From positions 1 through 24,524 of the forward strand of contig DXUR01000010.1 of NCBI GenBank assembly GCA_019417795.1: a stretch of 24,524 nt of DNA, read 5' to 3'. The position numbers and the translations under genes were made by a program. Source of the DNA: Clostridiales bacterium (GTDB lineage: Bacteria; Bacillota_A; Clostridia; Oscillospirales; Oscillospiraceae). This document shows, piece after piece, positions 7,015 to 14,037 of the stretch (position 1 is its first letter; every line of letters starts with the position of its first letter). Below the pieces are notes generated by a model. The model worked only from the letters and a program-made list of their open reading frames with translations, did not search any database and had not been told where the DNA came from.

Positions 7015-7742
7015 GCCCACACCTCCAAAGGATCGTTGTACTCGCTGTATGGCCGTGTTTCCAAGTGGCCGAGCTGTCTCAGCCGGATGACTGCGGCTGT
7101 CTTGGAAACGCCGAACTGCTGGCAGATCATATCAAGGGCAACCTTATCCCAATAGGCATAGGTTCCATCATAGCTGACGAGTTTCCGGCCTCTGGCATAG
7201 TACGCAACGGCAAGATCAATTTCCCGCTGGGGCATCAGGATGGCCGCGCCTAAGACATTGGCTTGCCATTCATTCCAGTCCTCGCGGGTCTTTAGCTCCC
7301 GGAGCGAATAGGCTGTCCGGGCGGAGTATTTCCGCCGACAAGCTTCCCGGATTTTGTCTGTCTCCATCTGGAACAGGATTTGATGGGCGCACTCATGGGC
7401 GAGTGTAAACCGCCGTTTCCCACAGAGCTTGCGAATCTGTGAAGGCTCGATAAAGTTCCTGTCCATCAGGACTTCGTTTCGGTGCAGCGGGATTTTGCGC
7501 TGAAAGCCTCTGTCCTCCATGATGTACTCGGTATCGGTGTAAGCGGTCAGTCCGCAAATGCTTCCGTCCTCAGACAGATAAGCGAACGAAACATTCAGGC
7601 CGAGATATTCGCGGGCAAACTGGTCAATCGGCGTACCGCGAGGCAATCGCCTCCCATCCGTATCGGGTCCGAAAAAGAACTCGTTAAAATCTCTTGTGAC
7701 CGCCGCAGCGATTTCTTCAATCTCTTTGTGCGATAAAATCAT
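7011..7742 (-). CDS. ImmA/IrrE-family HExxH metallopeptidase
   Basis: The protein has 243 aa. The start at 7742 has AAAGGAGGG about 7 nt upstream. The zinc protease signature TLAHECAHQILF (His116, Glu117, His120) is followed by a Glu-containing helix (EDWNEWQANVLGAAILMP) that supplies the third ligand, exactly as in ImmA/IrrE proteins. The C-terminal segment (ICQQFGVSKTAAVIRLRQLGHL) is a helix-turn-helix-like helical tail, also typical. The N-terminal 100 residues form a strand-rich domain. Family members cleave repressors or activate them. Here it is transcribed divergently from the XRE repressor gene, with ATGA overlaps at both ends, so it may be one of several switches acting on that repressor. 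Confidence 0.88.
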   Translation of the reverse strand: MILSHKEIEEIAAAVTRDFNEFFFGPDTDGRRLPRGTPIDQFAREYLGLNVSFAYLSEDGSICGLTAYTDTEYIMEDRGFQRKIPLHRNEVLMDRNFIEPSQIRKLCGKRRFTLAHECAHQILFQMETDKIREACRRKYSARTAYSLRELKTREDWNEWQANVLGAAILMPQREIDLAVAYYARGRKLVSYDGTYAYWDKVALDMICQQFGVSKTAAVIRLRQLGHLETRPYSEYNDPLEVWA

Positions 7743-7999
7743 CTGGCTCCCTCCTTTGCTTCTACAAACCATTTTGTTCCCTCCTGAAAGAGGTACGATT
7801 CCCTCCCACGGATCATCACAGTATAACGAATACCGCCGCCTCCAACTTTTTTAGAAGCTGCACGGCATTTGTACAGGATTTGGTCAATCTGAAAGATCAG
7901 GCCGTTTTCCCAACGGATAAACCGAGGATGACATACTCCTTCTTCGTCAACATCCAAGTTGACCGAGACATACGCCTTTCGGCAATGTGTGTTCGTCAT
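7739..7999 (-). CDS. 86-aa conserved small protein (DUF6504-like?)
   Basis: It starts with ATG at 7999, preceded by GGAGGT 5 nt upstream. The protein opens with a strand-rich segment (KAYVSVNLDVDEEG), then FIRWENGLIFQIDQILYKCRAASKKVGG and RYTVMIRGRESYLFQEGTKWFVEA. This is a small beta domain of the kind I associate with DUF6504, a family found near Y-family polymerases; that name is a recollection, not a search result. A polymerase of that class is indeed in the window, 8 kb away. It is the first gene of the minus-strand operon from the divergent promoter, and its stop overlaps the metallopeptidase start by ATGA. Confidence 0.8.
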   Translation of the reverse strand: MTNTHCRKAYVSVNLDVDEEGVCHPRFIRWENGLIFQIDQILYKCRAASKKVGGGGIRYTVMIRGRESYLFQEGTKWFVEAKEGAR

Positions 8000-8058
8000 A
8001 GCCTACCTCCATGTGCTCTAAAAGTTACGCAAAACCGGGCATAGCTTCCGTATTCCTG

Positions 8059-8182
8059 TTGACATACACACTGTTCGTGTGGTATCATAATCACGAACGG
8101 GGCGTTCGCGTTGATAACAGCATAGCATGAACAGATATTTCATGTCAATGCCTTTTGCGAAATTTCTGTTCGTGTCCATAAT
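8059..8182. promoter_or_regulatory. Divergent promoters with operator half-sites
   Basis: Plus strand: TTGACA (8059-8064), 18 nt, TATCAT (8083-8088); and TTGCGA (8155-8160), 16 nt, CATAAT (8177-8182), the latter better placed for the XRE gene at 8204. Minus strand: TTGACA (8148-8143), 18 nt, TATGCT (8124-8119), serving the 86-aa gene. Five GTTCG/CGAAC-type half-sites overlap them: CTGTTCGTG at 8071, CACGAACG at 8092, GTTCGCG at 8104, CATGAACAG at 8126 and CTGTTCGTG at 8166. The likely reading is an autoregulated repressor controlling both directions. They do not fit the Bacillus LexA box, whose spacing is 4 nt rather than 5. Confidence 0.7.
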
Positions 8183-8203
8183 TGTTTTAGAAAGAGGTGC
8201 CTT

Positions 8204-8623
8204 ATGAGTTTCAAGGATAAGCTGAAAGAGAAAAGGTTGGAAGCGAACCTTACGCAAGTGCAGCTCGCCGAAAAAGTATCTGTGACACCGAGAACCATCC
8301 AGCACTATGAGCTTGGCACTCGCAAACCCACAAAGCTTGATATTGTGGAAAAGTTGGCGAAAGCGTTGAATACCACGCCAGAGTATCTGCTTGGGCAAAA
8401 TGGCTTGCTGGTGGTAGCGGCTCATGAACAGGGCGGCTCCAAAGCAGCCAGAGATATTGACGAGCTTGTCAGTGAAGTGACCGGTATGTTTGCCGGTGGA
8501 CGCCTCAGTGATGAAGCGCTCGATGGCGCGATGAAAGCGTTGAACGATGCTTACTGGATCGCCAAAGCGAAAAACAAGAAATACACTCCGAAGAAATACC
8601 GTAAGGGGACGAGCAAACAGTAA
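8204..8623 (+). CDS. XRE-family repressor (ImmR-like)
   Basis: The 139-aa protein has an N-terminal helix-turn-helix of about 60 residues (LKEKRLEANLTQVQLAEKVS, then VTPRTIQHYELGTRKP and KLAKALNTTPEYLLG), the classic Cro/C1-type XRE domain. A helical C-terminal part (residues about 75-125) probably mediates dimerisation or is the peptidase-sensitive region, and the tail is basic. AGAGGTG precedes the ATG. It lies next to an ImmA-like peptidase gene and a divergent promoter with repeated half-sites, which is the ICEBs1/phage lysogeny-type arrangement. I infer that it represses the element's divergent operons. No serine-protease (LexA/C2) domain is present, so inactivation would depend on a separate peptidase. 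Confidence 0.88.
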   Translation: MSFKDKLKEKRLEANLTQVQLAEKVSVTPRTIQHYELGTRKPTKLDIVEKLAKALNTTPEYLLGQNGLLVVAAHEQGGSKAARDIDELVSEVTGMFAGGRLSDEALDGAMKALNDAYWIAKAKNKKYTPKKYRKGTSKQ

Positions 8624-8668
8624 GGTGCTTCGCTGTTTGCGATGCCTCCATCAGCGGGAGGTGAGACG

Positions 8669-9178
8669 ATGAATGCTGAAAATCTCTCGAAGGTCGGCAG
8701 CAGACTTGTGAAACGCTGCGGGACACGAGATCCGTTTAGCATAGCGCGGCAGCTTGGCATTGAGGTCATGTTCTGTGAGAACTTCGGCCCTCTGAAAGGA
8801 ATGTACCGGGTGATCAAGCGCAGCCGATTTATTTTCATAAACGAAAACCTGAGCGGACGGATGCAGCGGATTGTCTGTGCTCATGAGCTTGGGCATGACC
8901 AGTTGCACCGCAATCTGGCAAAAGGAAGTGCAATACAGGAGTTCATGTTATATGACATGACCACGAAGCCGGAGTATGAGGCGAACATCGTTGCCGCTGA
9001 AATCCTGCTCGACACCGATGAGATTCTTGAGTACATCTATGATTACGGCTATACATCCGAGCAGATTGCACGGGCAATGGGAACAGACATCAATTTGGTT
9101 GCCTTGAAAATTGCCCACTTGGCGGAAAGCGGATATGATCTCCGGCGCATTGAACATAGGAGCGACTTCCTGAAATGA
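8669..9178 (+). CDS. ImmA/IrrE-family metallopeptidase
   Basis: The 169-aa protein starts at ATG 8669 with GGGAGGT upstream; nine codons of open frame before it were rejected. It follows the short ImmA architecture: a small N-terminal helical domain (RCGTRDPFSIARQLGIEV), then a beta segment GMYRVIKRSRFIFINENL, zinc motif CAHELGHDQLH (His72, Glu73, His76), and a downstream Glu-containing helix (YEANIVAAEILLD). It immediately follows the XRE repressor. In ICEBs1, ImmA cleaves ImmR to induce excision, and the same relation is inferred here. Confidence 0.9.
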   Translation: MNAENLSKVGSRLVKRCGTRDPFSIARQLGIEVMFCENFGPLKGMYRVIKRSRFIFINENLSGRMQRIVCAHELGHDQLHRNLAKGSAIQEFMLYDMTTKPEYEANIVAAEILLDTDEILEYIYDYGYTSEQIARAMGTDINLVALKIAHLAESGYDLRRIEHRSDFLK

Positions 9179-9205
9179 AGACCTTAGAGGGAGGCGACGA
9201 ACGAT

Positions 9206-10012
9206 TTGAACTATGACTCCTATCTTGCCCGTGCCATAGAGATTTTTAACGACAAGATGGATGCAGACTTTTCCCGCGATAATGTCATCCTTACCTGCTT
9301 TATGACCGACGATCAGGAAGAAATCTTTGAGCAGTTCTGCGCTCAGTATTTCCCTTACCGGCTAAAAGACCGGTATCAAGAGGAAGGCTACTTCGATTTC
9401 CGGGCATCCTCCTTTATCGGGATGGACAACGGAGGTAAGGACGGCATCCTGCTCCGCACGGACATACCCTACCATCCTGTTGAGCTGCTTCATATCTTCT
9501 TGCATGAGCTGGCGCACATCTACTGCGCCCATCATGAACTGGATGGGAAAAGCTTCTATGACGAATACTGCGAAGGCTACGCGCAGACCAACGAGGAAGA
9601 CGGCTTGATCAGTGCCGGATATGCGGTCTGGCGGGAGTGTATTGCAGAGATTATTGCGATTGAATGCGACGATAACTGCGACATCTTTCCGATACGGGAC
9701 AAAAAGAAGATGCTTGCCCAACTCAGGGAGGAGATCGACCAGCGGGACGGCAAGCTGCTCGTAAGCGAGATTCTAACAGCGGTGATGACCAGTTCTGAGG
9801 TCGAGACATCCCAAACATGGGACGAAGCTGAGAAAGCAATCCACAGCTTAAAGCTGTTTGATACTGCGCCGGAGATGGATTTGATGAGGCTTGTCTTCAA
9901 CCAGCTCCAGGACAGGCTGATTGAAATTGATATTGACTATATTTCAGAGCTGGGCTATCTGTATCTGAATATTTTATCCCTTAGTTTACTGCGAAACTTC
10001 CAGATGCCTTGA
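9206..10012 (+). CDS. HExxH zinc metallopeptidase-like protein
   Basis: The 268-aa protein begins with TTG at 9206. No in-frame ATG fits, and the GGGAGG lies about 11 nt upstream. The central motif LHELAHIYCAHH (His100, Glu101, His104) is a zincin signature, with a later Glu-rich helix (WRECIAEIIAIECDD) as candidate third ligand. The rest is acidic and helical, and the C-terminus has Leu-rich helices. It is longer than the ImmA/IrrE proteins and lacks their typical N-terminal helical domain, so it is a more distant relative. It sits directly after the ImmA-like gene in the same operon and is the third HExxH protein in this 3-kb stretch. The substrate is unknown. Confidence 0.82.
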   Translation: MNYDSYLARAIEIFNDKMDADFSRDNVILTCFMTDDQEEIFEQFCAQYFPYRLKDRYQEEGYFDFRASSFIGMDNGGKDGILLRTDIPYHPVELLHIFLHELAHIYCAHHELDGKSFYDEYCEGYAQTNEEDGLISAGYAVWRECIAEIIAIECDDNCDIFPIRDKKKMLAQLREEIDQRDGKLLVSEILTAVMTSSEVETSQTWDEAEKAIHSLKLFDTAPEMDLMRLVFNQLQDRLIEIDIDYISELGYLYLNILSLSLLRNFQMP

Positions 10013-10060
10013 AGGCAACATTCAGTATTGATATGAGGCAACAAATCGGGAGGTGTGAAG

Positions 10061-10546
10061 ATGAGTATAAAGGAAGCGCTGATCGGAGTATTTTCAGATG
10101 ATCCCATCAACTGGTTAAAATGGGGAATTGTATTTGCGATTCTAATTGGCGGTTATATTATTGCCATTCCGCTTTATGGGAAAGTCTCATCCCGTCTGAC
10201 CTGGGAGCGCAAGCGGGATATTGCGCGAAGCAGGGACCATGTGATTAAGGCAGCTCTTGTTAAAAAGCATCCAAAAGGCGAAGTTGGAAAGTACGATTGG
10301 AGCGCTACCTACCATTACGAATTACAGGGTGAAGAGCGAGAATATCACGCCTACTTCAAAGAACCAACCAGACCGCCTGTTTATCTGTATCTGTACTATT
10401 TGGATAATCCCCGCAAGCTGTTTTCGGTGGAGGAATACCATTATGAGAATCATAAGGCAATCCTGCTCCTGCCTATCATTTTTCTCCCTTGGATTTTGGC
10501 GTTAGCTGCGATGTTCCTTTTGAACATTCCGCTGCCAACGAGGTGA
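10061..10546 (+). CDS. Two-helix membrane protein, function unknown
   Basis: The 161-aa protein starts at ATG 10061, 6 nt after GGGAGGT; an upstream in-frame GTG overlaps this site and was rejected. The first transmembrane helix is near residues 17-38 (WLKWGIVFAILIGGYIIAIP), and the second at the C-terminus (AILLLPIIFLPWILALAAMF). Between them is a basic, then strand-rich soluble domain of about 90 residues (SATYHYELQGEEREYHAYFK). This helix-domain-helix form resembles DUF3592-type proteins, though I cannot confirm membership. It is in the operon after the third metallopeptidase. Confidence 0.75.
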   Translation: MSIKEALIGVFSDDPINWLKWGIVFAILIGGYIIAIPLYGKVSSRLTWERKRDIARSRDHVIKAALVKKHPKGEVGKYDWSATYHYELQGEEREYHAYFKEPTRPPVYLYLYYLDNPRKLFSVEEYHYENHKAILLLPIIFLPWILALAAMFLLNIPLPTR

Positions 10547-10582
10547 GTCGGAACCAATAGAATTTGCATGGAGAAACACAAA

Positions 10583-11302
10583 ATGGAAAATACCGTATTT
10601 GAACGCAATTATGAGATTGTAGAAAAAGATGACCACGCAACGGCTGTATTTGAGCGAGCCTTTGCCCCCGGCGGCTTTATGGAAGAGTTTACAAAGAAAA
10701 TGGACGCAATCCCGAAGGTGGTTGTGCCGAAGGATAAGGAAAATTACGACTATCTGCTCAACCGGTGCGATGACTATGCAAAGCGGCATCACGGCAGGAT
10801 TCGCGGTGTTGTGGACTATGAGCACTGGGACGCGCACATCGACCTCTATTTGAGAATGCTGGAATTTGACGATGCTGAGGATATGTCCTTCGTAAAAGAC
10901 ATCGGTGAGAAAGCGCACTACCTTTGCATCACGCCGGAAGAAGGCGGCGGGTACCGTGTCCATATCATGATCAACTATTTTGAAGAGCTGATGTCCGAAG
11001 AATACCGCTCCTACCTCAAATATGAGACGCTTATGGAGGATGAAGAACTGGCCTCCATGTTTGATATACCGGAGTTGTCTCCGGAGGAAGAGGCAGTTGT
11101 CCAGTTGATCAATGAAGTCCTTGATCGGTTTGATAACGAAACCCAAGTGGACAGGACAACAGCATTCAAGGCTGCACTCAACTATGTGATGCAACAGGAT
11201 AAAGAAGAGGAAAAGAGCCTCGAAGGAATTGCCGCAACATTGACGGTGCTTCTTGAAAAGGTGCTGGACGAAGAACAGAATATGGAGGGACAAGACTCAT
11301 GA
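10583..11302 (+). CDS. Acidic hypothetical protein, 239 aa
   Basis: Start uncertain: ATG 10568 has no ribosome binding site, while ATG 10583 (MENTVFERNYEIVEKDD) has GGAGA about 8 nt upstream and was preferred. The protein is strongly acidic with no membrane segment or signal peptide. An alpha/beta N-terminal region (FTKKMDAIPKVVVPKDKENY, then GRIRGVVDYEHWDAHIDLYL) is followed by a helical, Glu/Asp-rich C-terminal third. I do not recognise a family or catalytic motif. Its stop overlaps the start of the next gene (ATGA), so the two products may work together. Confidence 0.75.
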   Translation: MENTVFERNYEIVEKDDHATAVFERAFAPGGFMEEFTKKMDAIPKVVVPKDKENYDYLLNRCDDYAKRHHGRIRGVVDYEHWDAHIDLYLRMLEFDDAEDMSFVKDIGEKAHYLCITPEEGGGYRVHIMINYFEELMSEEYRSYLKYETLMEDEELASMFDIPELSPEEEAVVQLINEVLDRFDNETQVDRTTAFKAALNYVMQQDKEEEKSLEGIAATLTVLLEKVLDEEQNMEGQDS

Positions 11303-11604
11303 AATACATTCTCTACCGCTCTCTTGGTGATCTTGATAAGGCTGTTAAGAAGCATGAACTTGTGGCTGTTGAAACAGGAAAGAATATTGATGATGTGACC
11401 GATGCTCTGGTTAAAGCGGCAGCGGATGACCTTGCCGGTATGCCGGAATATGAACGCTGTGAGACAGCGGCCTATGCACCGGAGCCGGTCAAAGATTTTC
11501 GGAAGGTACGGCGCTATCAGTATGAGATGACGGGCATCGTCTATCCACCCAATGCCGATAAGAACATCCTGATTGATTATGGCATTGTAGAGACGGATGA
11601 ATAA
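11299..11604 (+). CDS. Hypothetical protein, 101 aa
   Basis: The ATG at 11299 overlaps the preceding stop by four bases, with GGAGGG about 10 nt before. The protein is acidic, with a helical N-terminal half (SLGDLDKAVKKHELVAVETG) and a C-terminal part ending in strand-like segments (YEMTGIVYPP, ILIDYGIVETDE). It has no recognised motif. Translational coupling to the 239-aa gene is the main clue to its role. Confidence 0.72.
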   Translation: MKYILYRSLGDLDKAVKKHELVAVETGKNIDDVTDALVKAAADDLAGMPEYERCETAAYAPEPVKDFRKVRRYQYEMTGIVYPPNADKNILIDYGIVETDE

Positions 11605-11675
11605 ATTAGGTTACTTGCTTTTTCCTAATCCGTGAAACAGAGCAACAAATTGGAAATTTATAAGGAGATAGTAAA

Positions 11676-12038
11676 ATGCAATTAACAAAAATCGAAAAGA
11701 ATGGCATTGCTTGTGCTGTCGTAAATAGTAACGAAATTGTCATCACAGATGCACAATCTGCGTTGGATGTACTTATGTCCGCAAAATACGATATTGGTAC
11801 AAAAAACATCGTTGTCGATAAAAAATTGATTACAGAGGACTTCTTCATTCTAAGCAAAGGTCTTGCAGGTGAGATTCTACAAAAATATGTGAATTACGGT
11901 GGTCGTATTGCAATTTACGGTGATTATTCTCATTACACAAGCAAGCCGCTAAAAGACTTTATTTATGAAAGCAACAAGGGCAAGGATGTGTTTTTCGTTA
12001 CTACGCGAGATGAAGCTGTTGAAATGCTGACACGATAA
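11676..12038 (+). CDS. DUF4180 family protein
   Basis: The 120-aa protein is preceded by AAGGAGATAG about 6 nt from the ATG. The sequence fits DUF4180 along its length: an N-terminal strand pair, ITDAQSALDVLMSAKYD, LITEDFFILSKGLAGEILQK, then YTSKPLKDFIYESNKGKD and FFVTTRDEAVEML. It is a compact cytosolic alpha/beta domain of unknown biochemical role. The gene is visibly more A+T-rich than both neighbours and is set off by about 70 nt on each side, so it may have been acquired separately. Confidence 0.85.
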   Translation: MQLTKIEKNGIACAVVNSNEIVITDAQSALDVLMSAKYDIGTKNIVVDKKLITEDFFILSKGLAGEILQKYVNYGGRIAIYGDYSHYTSKPLKDFIYESNKGKDVFFVTTRDEAVEMLTR

Positions 12039-12106
12039 ATAGTAATTTTTCGTGGTGACAACGAAGACAGGAAGTAATTTTAACGAGTTGAAAGGCGGGT
12101 GGTATT

Positions 12107-13093
12107 GTGCCCCTTCAAATTGTACGAAACGACATCGCAAAGATGAAAGTTGATGCTATCGTCAACGCGGCGAACAGCTCCCTGCTGGGAGGCGGCGGTG
12201 TTGACGGCTGCATCCATCGGGCTGCAGGACCGGAACTGCTTGCCGAGTGTAGGACGCTGAGAGGCTGCGAAACCGGCAGCGCGAAAATCACAAAGGGATA
12301 TAGACTGCCCTGTAAGTATGTGATCCATGCCGTCGGACCGCGCTGGCGGGACGGTAAACACGGAGAACGGGAAAAGCTTGTCTCCTGTTACCGCACTTCC
12401 TTGGCGCTGGCGAAGGAGCACGGTTGCGAGACGGTTGCCTTTCCTCTGATCTCGTCGGGCATCTACGGCTATCCGAAAGACCAGGCATTAAAGGTAGCCA
12501 TTGACACGATCAGCGACTTTCTTCTGGAAAATGACATGACCGTCTACATTGTCATCTTCGACCGCAAGGCATATCAGATCAGCGAGAAGCTGTTCTCCGA
12601 CATTGCCGCATACATTGACGATACCTATGTGGACGCGCATACGGACAGCCGCGCTTCACAACTTCGCCGGATGCAGATGCTTTCGGAGGAAGCAATATGT
12701 GGCGCTCCAATGGCGGCAAGCACGAAAAGTCTTGACGATGCTCTTTCGCAGATCGACGAGAGCTTTTCTGAAATGTTGCTTCGGAAGATCGACGAGAAAG
12801 GCATGACCGACGCGCAGTGCTATAAAAAAGCAAACATCGACCGCAAGCTCTTCTCGAAGATCCGCAGCGACCGGCTGTATAAGCCGTCGAAGCCCACGGC
12901 GCTTGCCTTTGCGATTGCCTTGGAACTTCCGCTGGATGAAACGAAAGAAATGCTCATGAAGGCGGGTTTTGCCCTCTCACACTCCAACAAATTTGACATC
13001 ATCATTGAGTATTTCATTGAGCAAGGGAACTACAATGTCTTCGAGATCAATGAGGCTTTGTTCGCCTTTGACCAGAGTTTGCTCGGGGCGTAA
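12107..13093 (+). CDS. Macrodomain protein with C-terminal HTH-like domain
   Basis: The 328-aa protein starts with GTG at 12107 after AAAGGCGGG. The N-terminal macrodomain (about 1-170) has the ADP-ribose-binding features of the YmdB/MacroD class: VNAAN (19-23), GGGGVDG (28-34) with a following H-R-A-A-G, and SSGIYGYP (116-123). Such domains hydrolyse ADP-ribosyl or O-acetyl-ADP-ribose groups. The C-terminal part (about 215-328) is helical, with [20 protein letters not shown] resembling the recognition region of an XRE-type HTH and a Leu-rich tail. This suggests a DNA- or RNA-targeted or self-regulated hydrolase. It heads the tight operon to 18659. No DarT-like toxin sequence is recognisable next to it, though the unknown neighbours could be its partners. 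Confidence 0.88.
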   Translation: MPLQIVRNDIAKMKVDAIVNAANSSLLGGGGVDGCIHRAAGPELLAECRTLRGCETGSAKITKGYRLPCKYVIHAVGPRWRDGKHGEREKLVSCYRTSLALAKEHGCETVAFPLISSGIYGYPKDQALKVAIDTISDFLLENDMTVYIVIFDRKAYQISEKLFSDIAAYIDDTYVDAHTDSRASQLRRMQMLSEEAICGAPMAASTKSLDDALSQIDESFSEMLLRKIDEKGMTDAQCYKKANIDRKLFSKIRSDRLYKPSKPTALAFAIALELPLDETKEMLMKAGFALSHSNKFDIIIEYFIEQGNYNVFEINEALFAFDQSLLGA

Positions 13094-13103
13094 GGAGATA
13101 GAT

Positions 13104-13649
13104 ATGGGTAATTATGTAAAGAAGAAAAAGGATATGGTCTTTCAAAGTGTCGATTCTCTGCAACAAGTGGTCAATGTTCTGAATGAAGCCGCTGTTGCAG
13201 TAAACGACAAAACAAGAACTATCCGGCATAGCGCAATTCCAGAGGTTTTGACGGGAGCTTTAGGCGCTGGAATTGGAGGTGTAGGTTCCTTCCTTGCGCT
13301 CTACGGTCTGGGTACAGTAGGCTTATCTGCGGCTGGTATCACTTCGGGTCTTGCCGCGGCAGGGGCTATCGTTGGCGGAGGAATGGTGGCGGGTGTGTTC
13401 GTCTTGGCTGCTCCGGTAGCTGCCCTTGCTGCGGGAGGGGTTGGTGTTGCCGCTCATCTCAAGAGCAAACAGCTCAGGCAAGAGAAAGAACGCCTCTATA
13501 AAGAGGCCATTCAAAAGCACGAAGGTATAATCAAGGCGCTAAAAGAGGAAGCCGATGCAGCCAAAGAGCGCATTGACTACTTGCAAAGCCTTAATATCCT
13601 TCTACAACAAGCGATCAAAGATTTGAGCAAGGATTTGGGCGTTGCATAG
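13104..13649 (+). CDS. Gly/Ala-rich membrane-active protein with coiled coil
   Basis: The 181-aa protein starts at ATG 13104, 4 nt after AAGGAGATAG; the longer frame overlapping the macrodomain gene was rejected. Domain order: an amphipathic N-terminus (1-40, MGNYVKKKKDMVFQ, then SLQQVVNVLNEAAVAV), a long Gly/Ala/Val stretch (47-117) with repeated GxxxG-type spacings like a glycine zipper, and a charged coiled coil (120-176) ending in IDYLQSLNILLQQAIKDL. There is no signal peptide or enzymatic motif. The glycine-zipper segment suggests membrane insertion or oligomer formation. It is a paralogue of the next gene. I do not recognise the family. Confidence 0.82.
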   Translation: MGNYVKKKKDMVFQSVDSLQQVVNVLNEAAVAVNDKTRTIRHSAIPEVLTGALGAGIGGVGSFLALYGLGTVGLSAAGITSGLAAAGAIVGGGMVAGVFVLAAPVAALAAGGVGVAAHLKSKQLRQEKERLYKEAIQKHEGIIKALKEEADAAKERIDYLQSLNILLQQAIKDLSKDLGVA

Positions 13650-13659
13650 GAGGACGAAT

Positions 13660-14037
13660 ATGGGTAATCTGGTGTTCAACAGTAAAGACTCCATGCAAAA
13701 CCTCATAAAGCTTGTGAACGAAGCTGCCGAGGCGGTTGGAAAGGTTTTTGGCGGTGGAAAAGGGACCGGAGCATTTGTTTTGGCTGCTCCTGTGGCTGCG
13801 TTGATCGTCTCCGGTGTTGCAGAGTACATAGATGATAAACAACAAAAACAGATCCAAGCTGAAAAGGAGCGTCTTCAAAGAGAGGCAATAAGTAAGCAAG
13901 CGGCACTTATTCAAGCGTTAAGAGACGATGCACAGTTGAGCCGCGAGCGTCAAGATTACTTGGAGTGCCTGAATCAGCAGCTACAAAAAGCATTGGAGGA
14001 TTTTCAGAGAGAGGCGGTACAGGATGAGCAAGTATAA
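13660..14037 (+). CDS. Shorter paralogue of the Gly-rich coiled-coil protein
   Basis: The 125-aa protein starts at ATG 13660 with TAGGAGGA 5 nt upstream. It matches the preceding protein at three places: the N-terminus (MGN-V, D-S-M-Q-N-L, VNEAAEAV), the segment GAFVLAAPVAAL (compare GVFVLAAPVAAL), and the coiled coil (EKERLQREAI, then ERQDYLECLNQQLQKAL). Most of the glycine-rich stretch (about 60 residues) is absent, leaving one short hydrophobic segment (38-54). The two probably form a hetero-oligomer or arose by duplication with deletion. Its 3' end overlaps the next gene by 14 nt, so the three products are likely made together. Confidence 0.82.
   Translation: MGNLVFNSKDSMQNLIKLVNEAAEAVGKVFGGGKGTGAFVLAAPVAALIVSGVAEYIDDKQQKQIQAEKERLQREAISKQAALIQALRDDAQLSRERQDYLECLNQQLQKALEDFQREAVQDEQV

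Noticed and set aside
8092..8110. LexA (DinR) box in the divergent promoter (CGAAC then GTTCG)
   Set aside because: The halves are separated by 5 nt rather than the 4 of the Bacillus box, and similar half-sites recur at other spacings, fitting the XRE repressor better.
11605..11639. Possible terminator ATTAGG/CCTAAT between the 101-aa and DUF4180 genes
   Set aside because: Only a 6-bp A+T-rich stem with a loop of over 20 nt and no following T-run.
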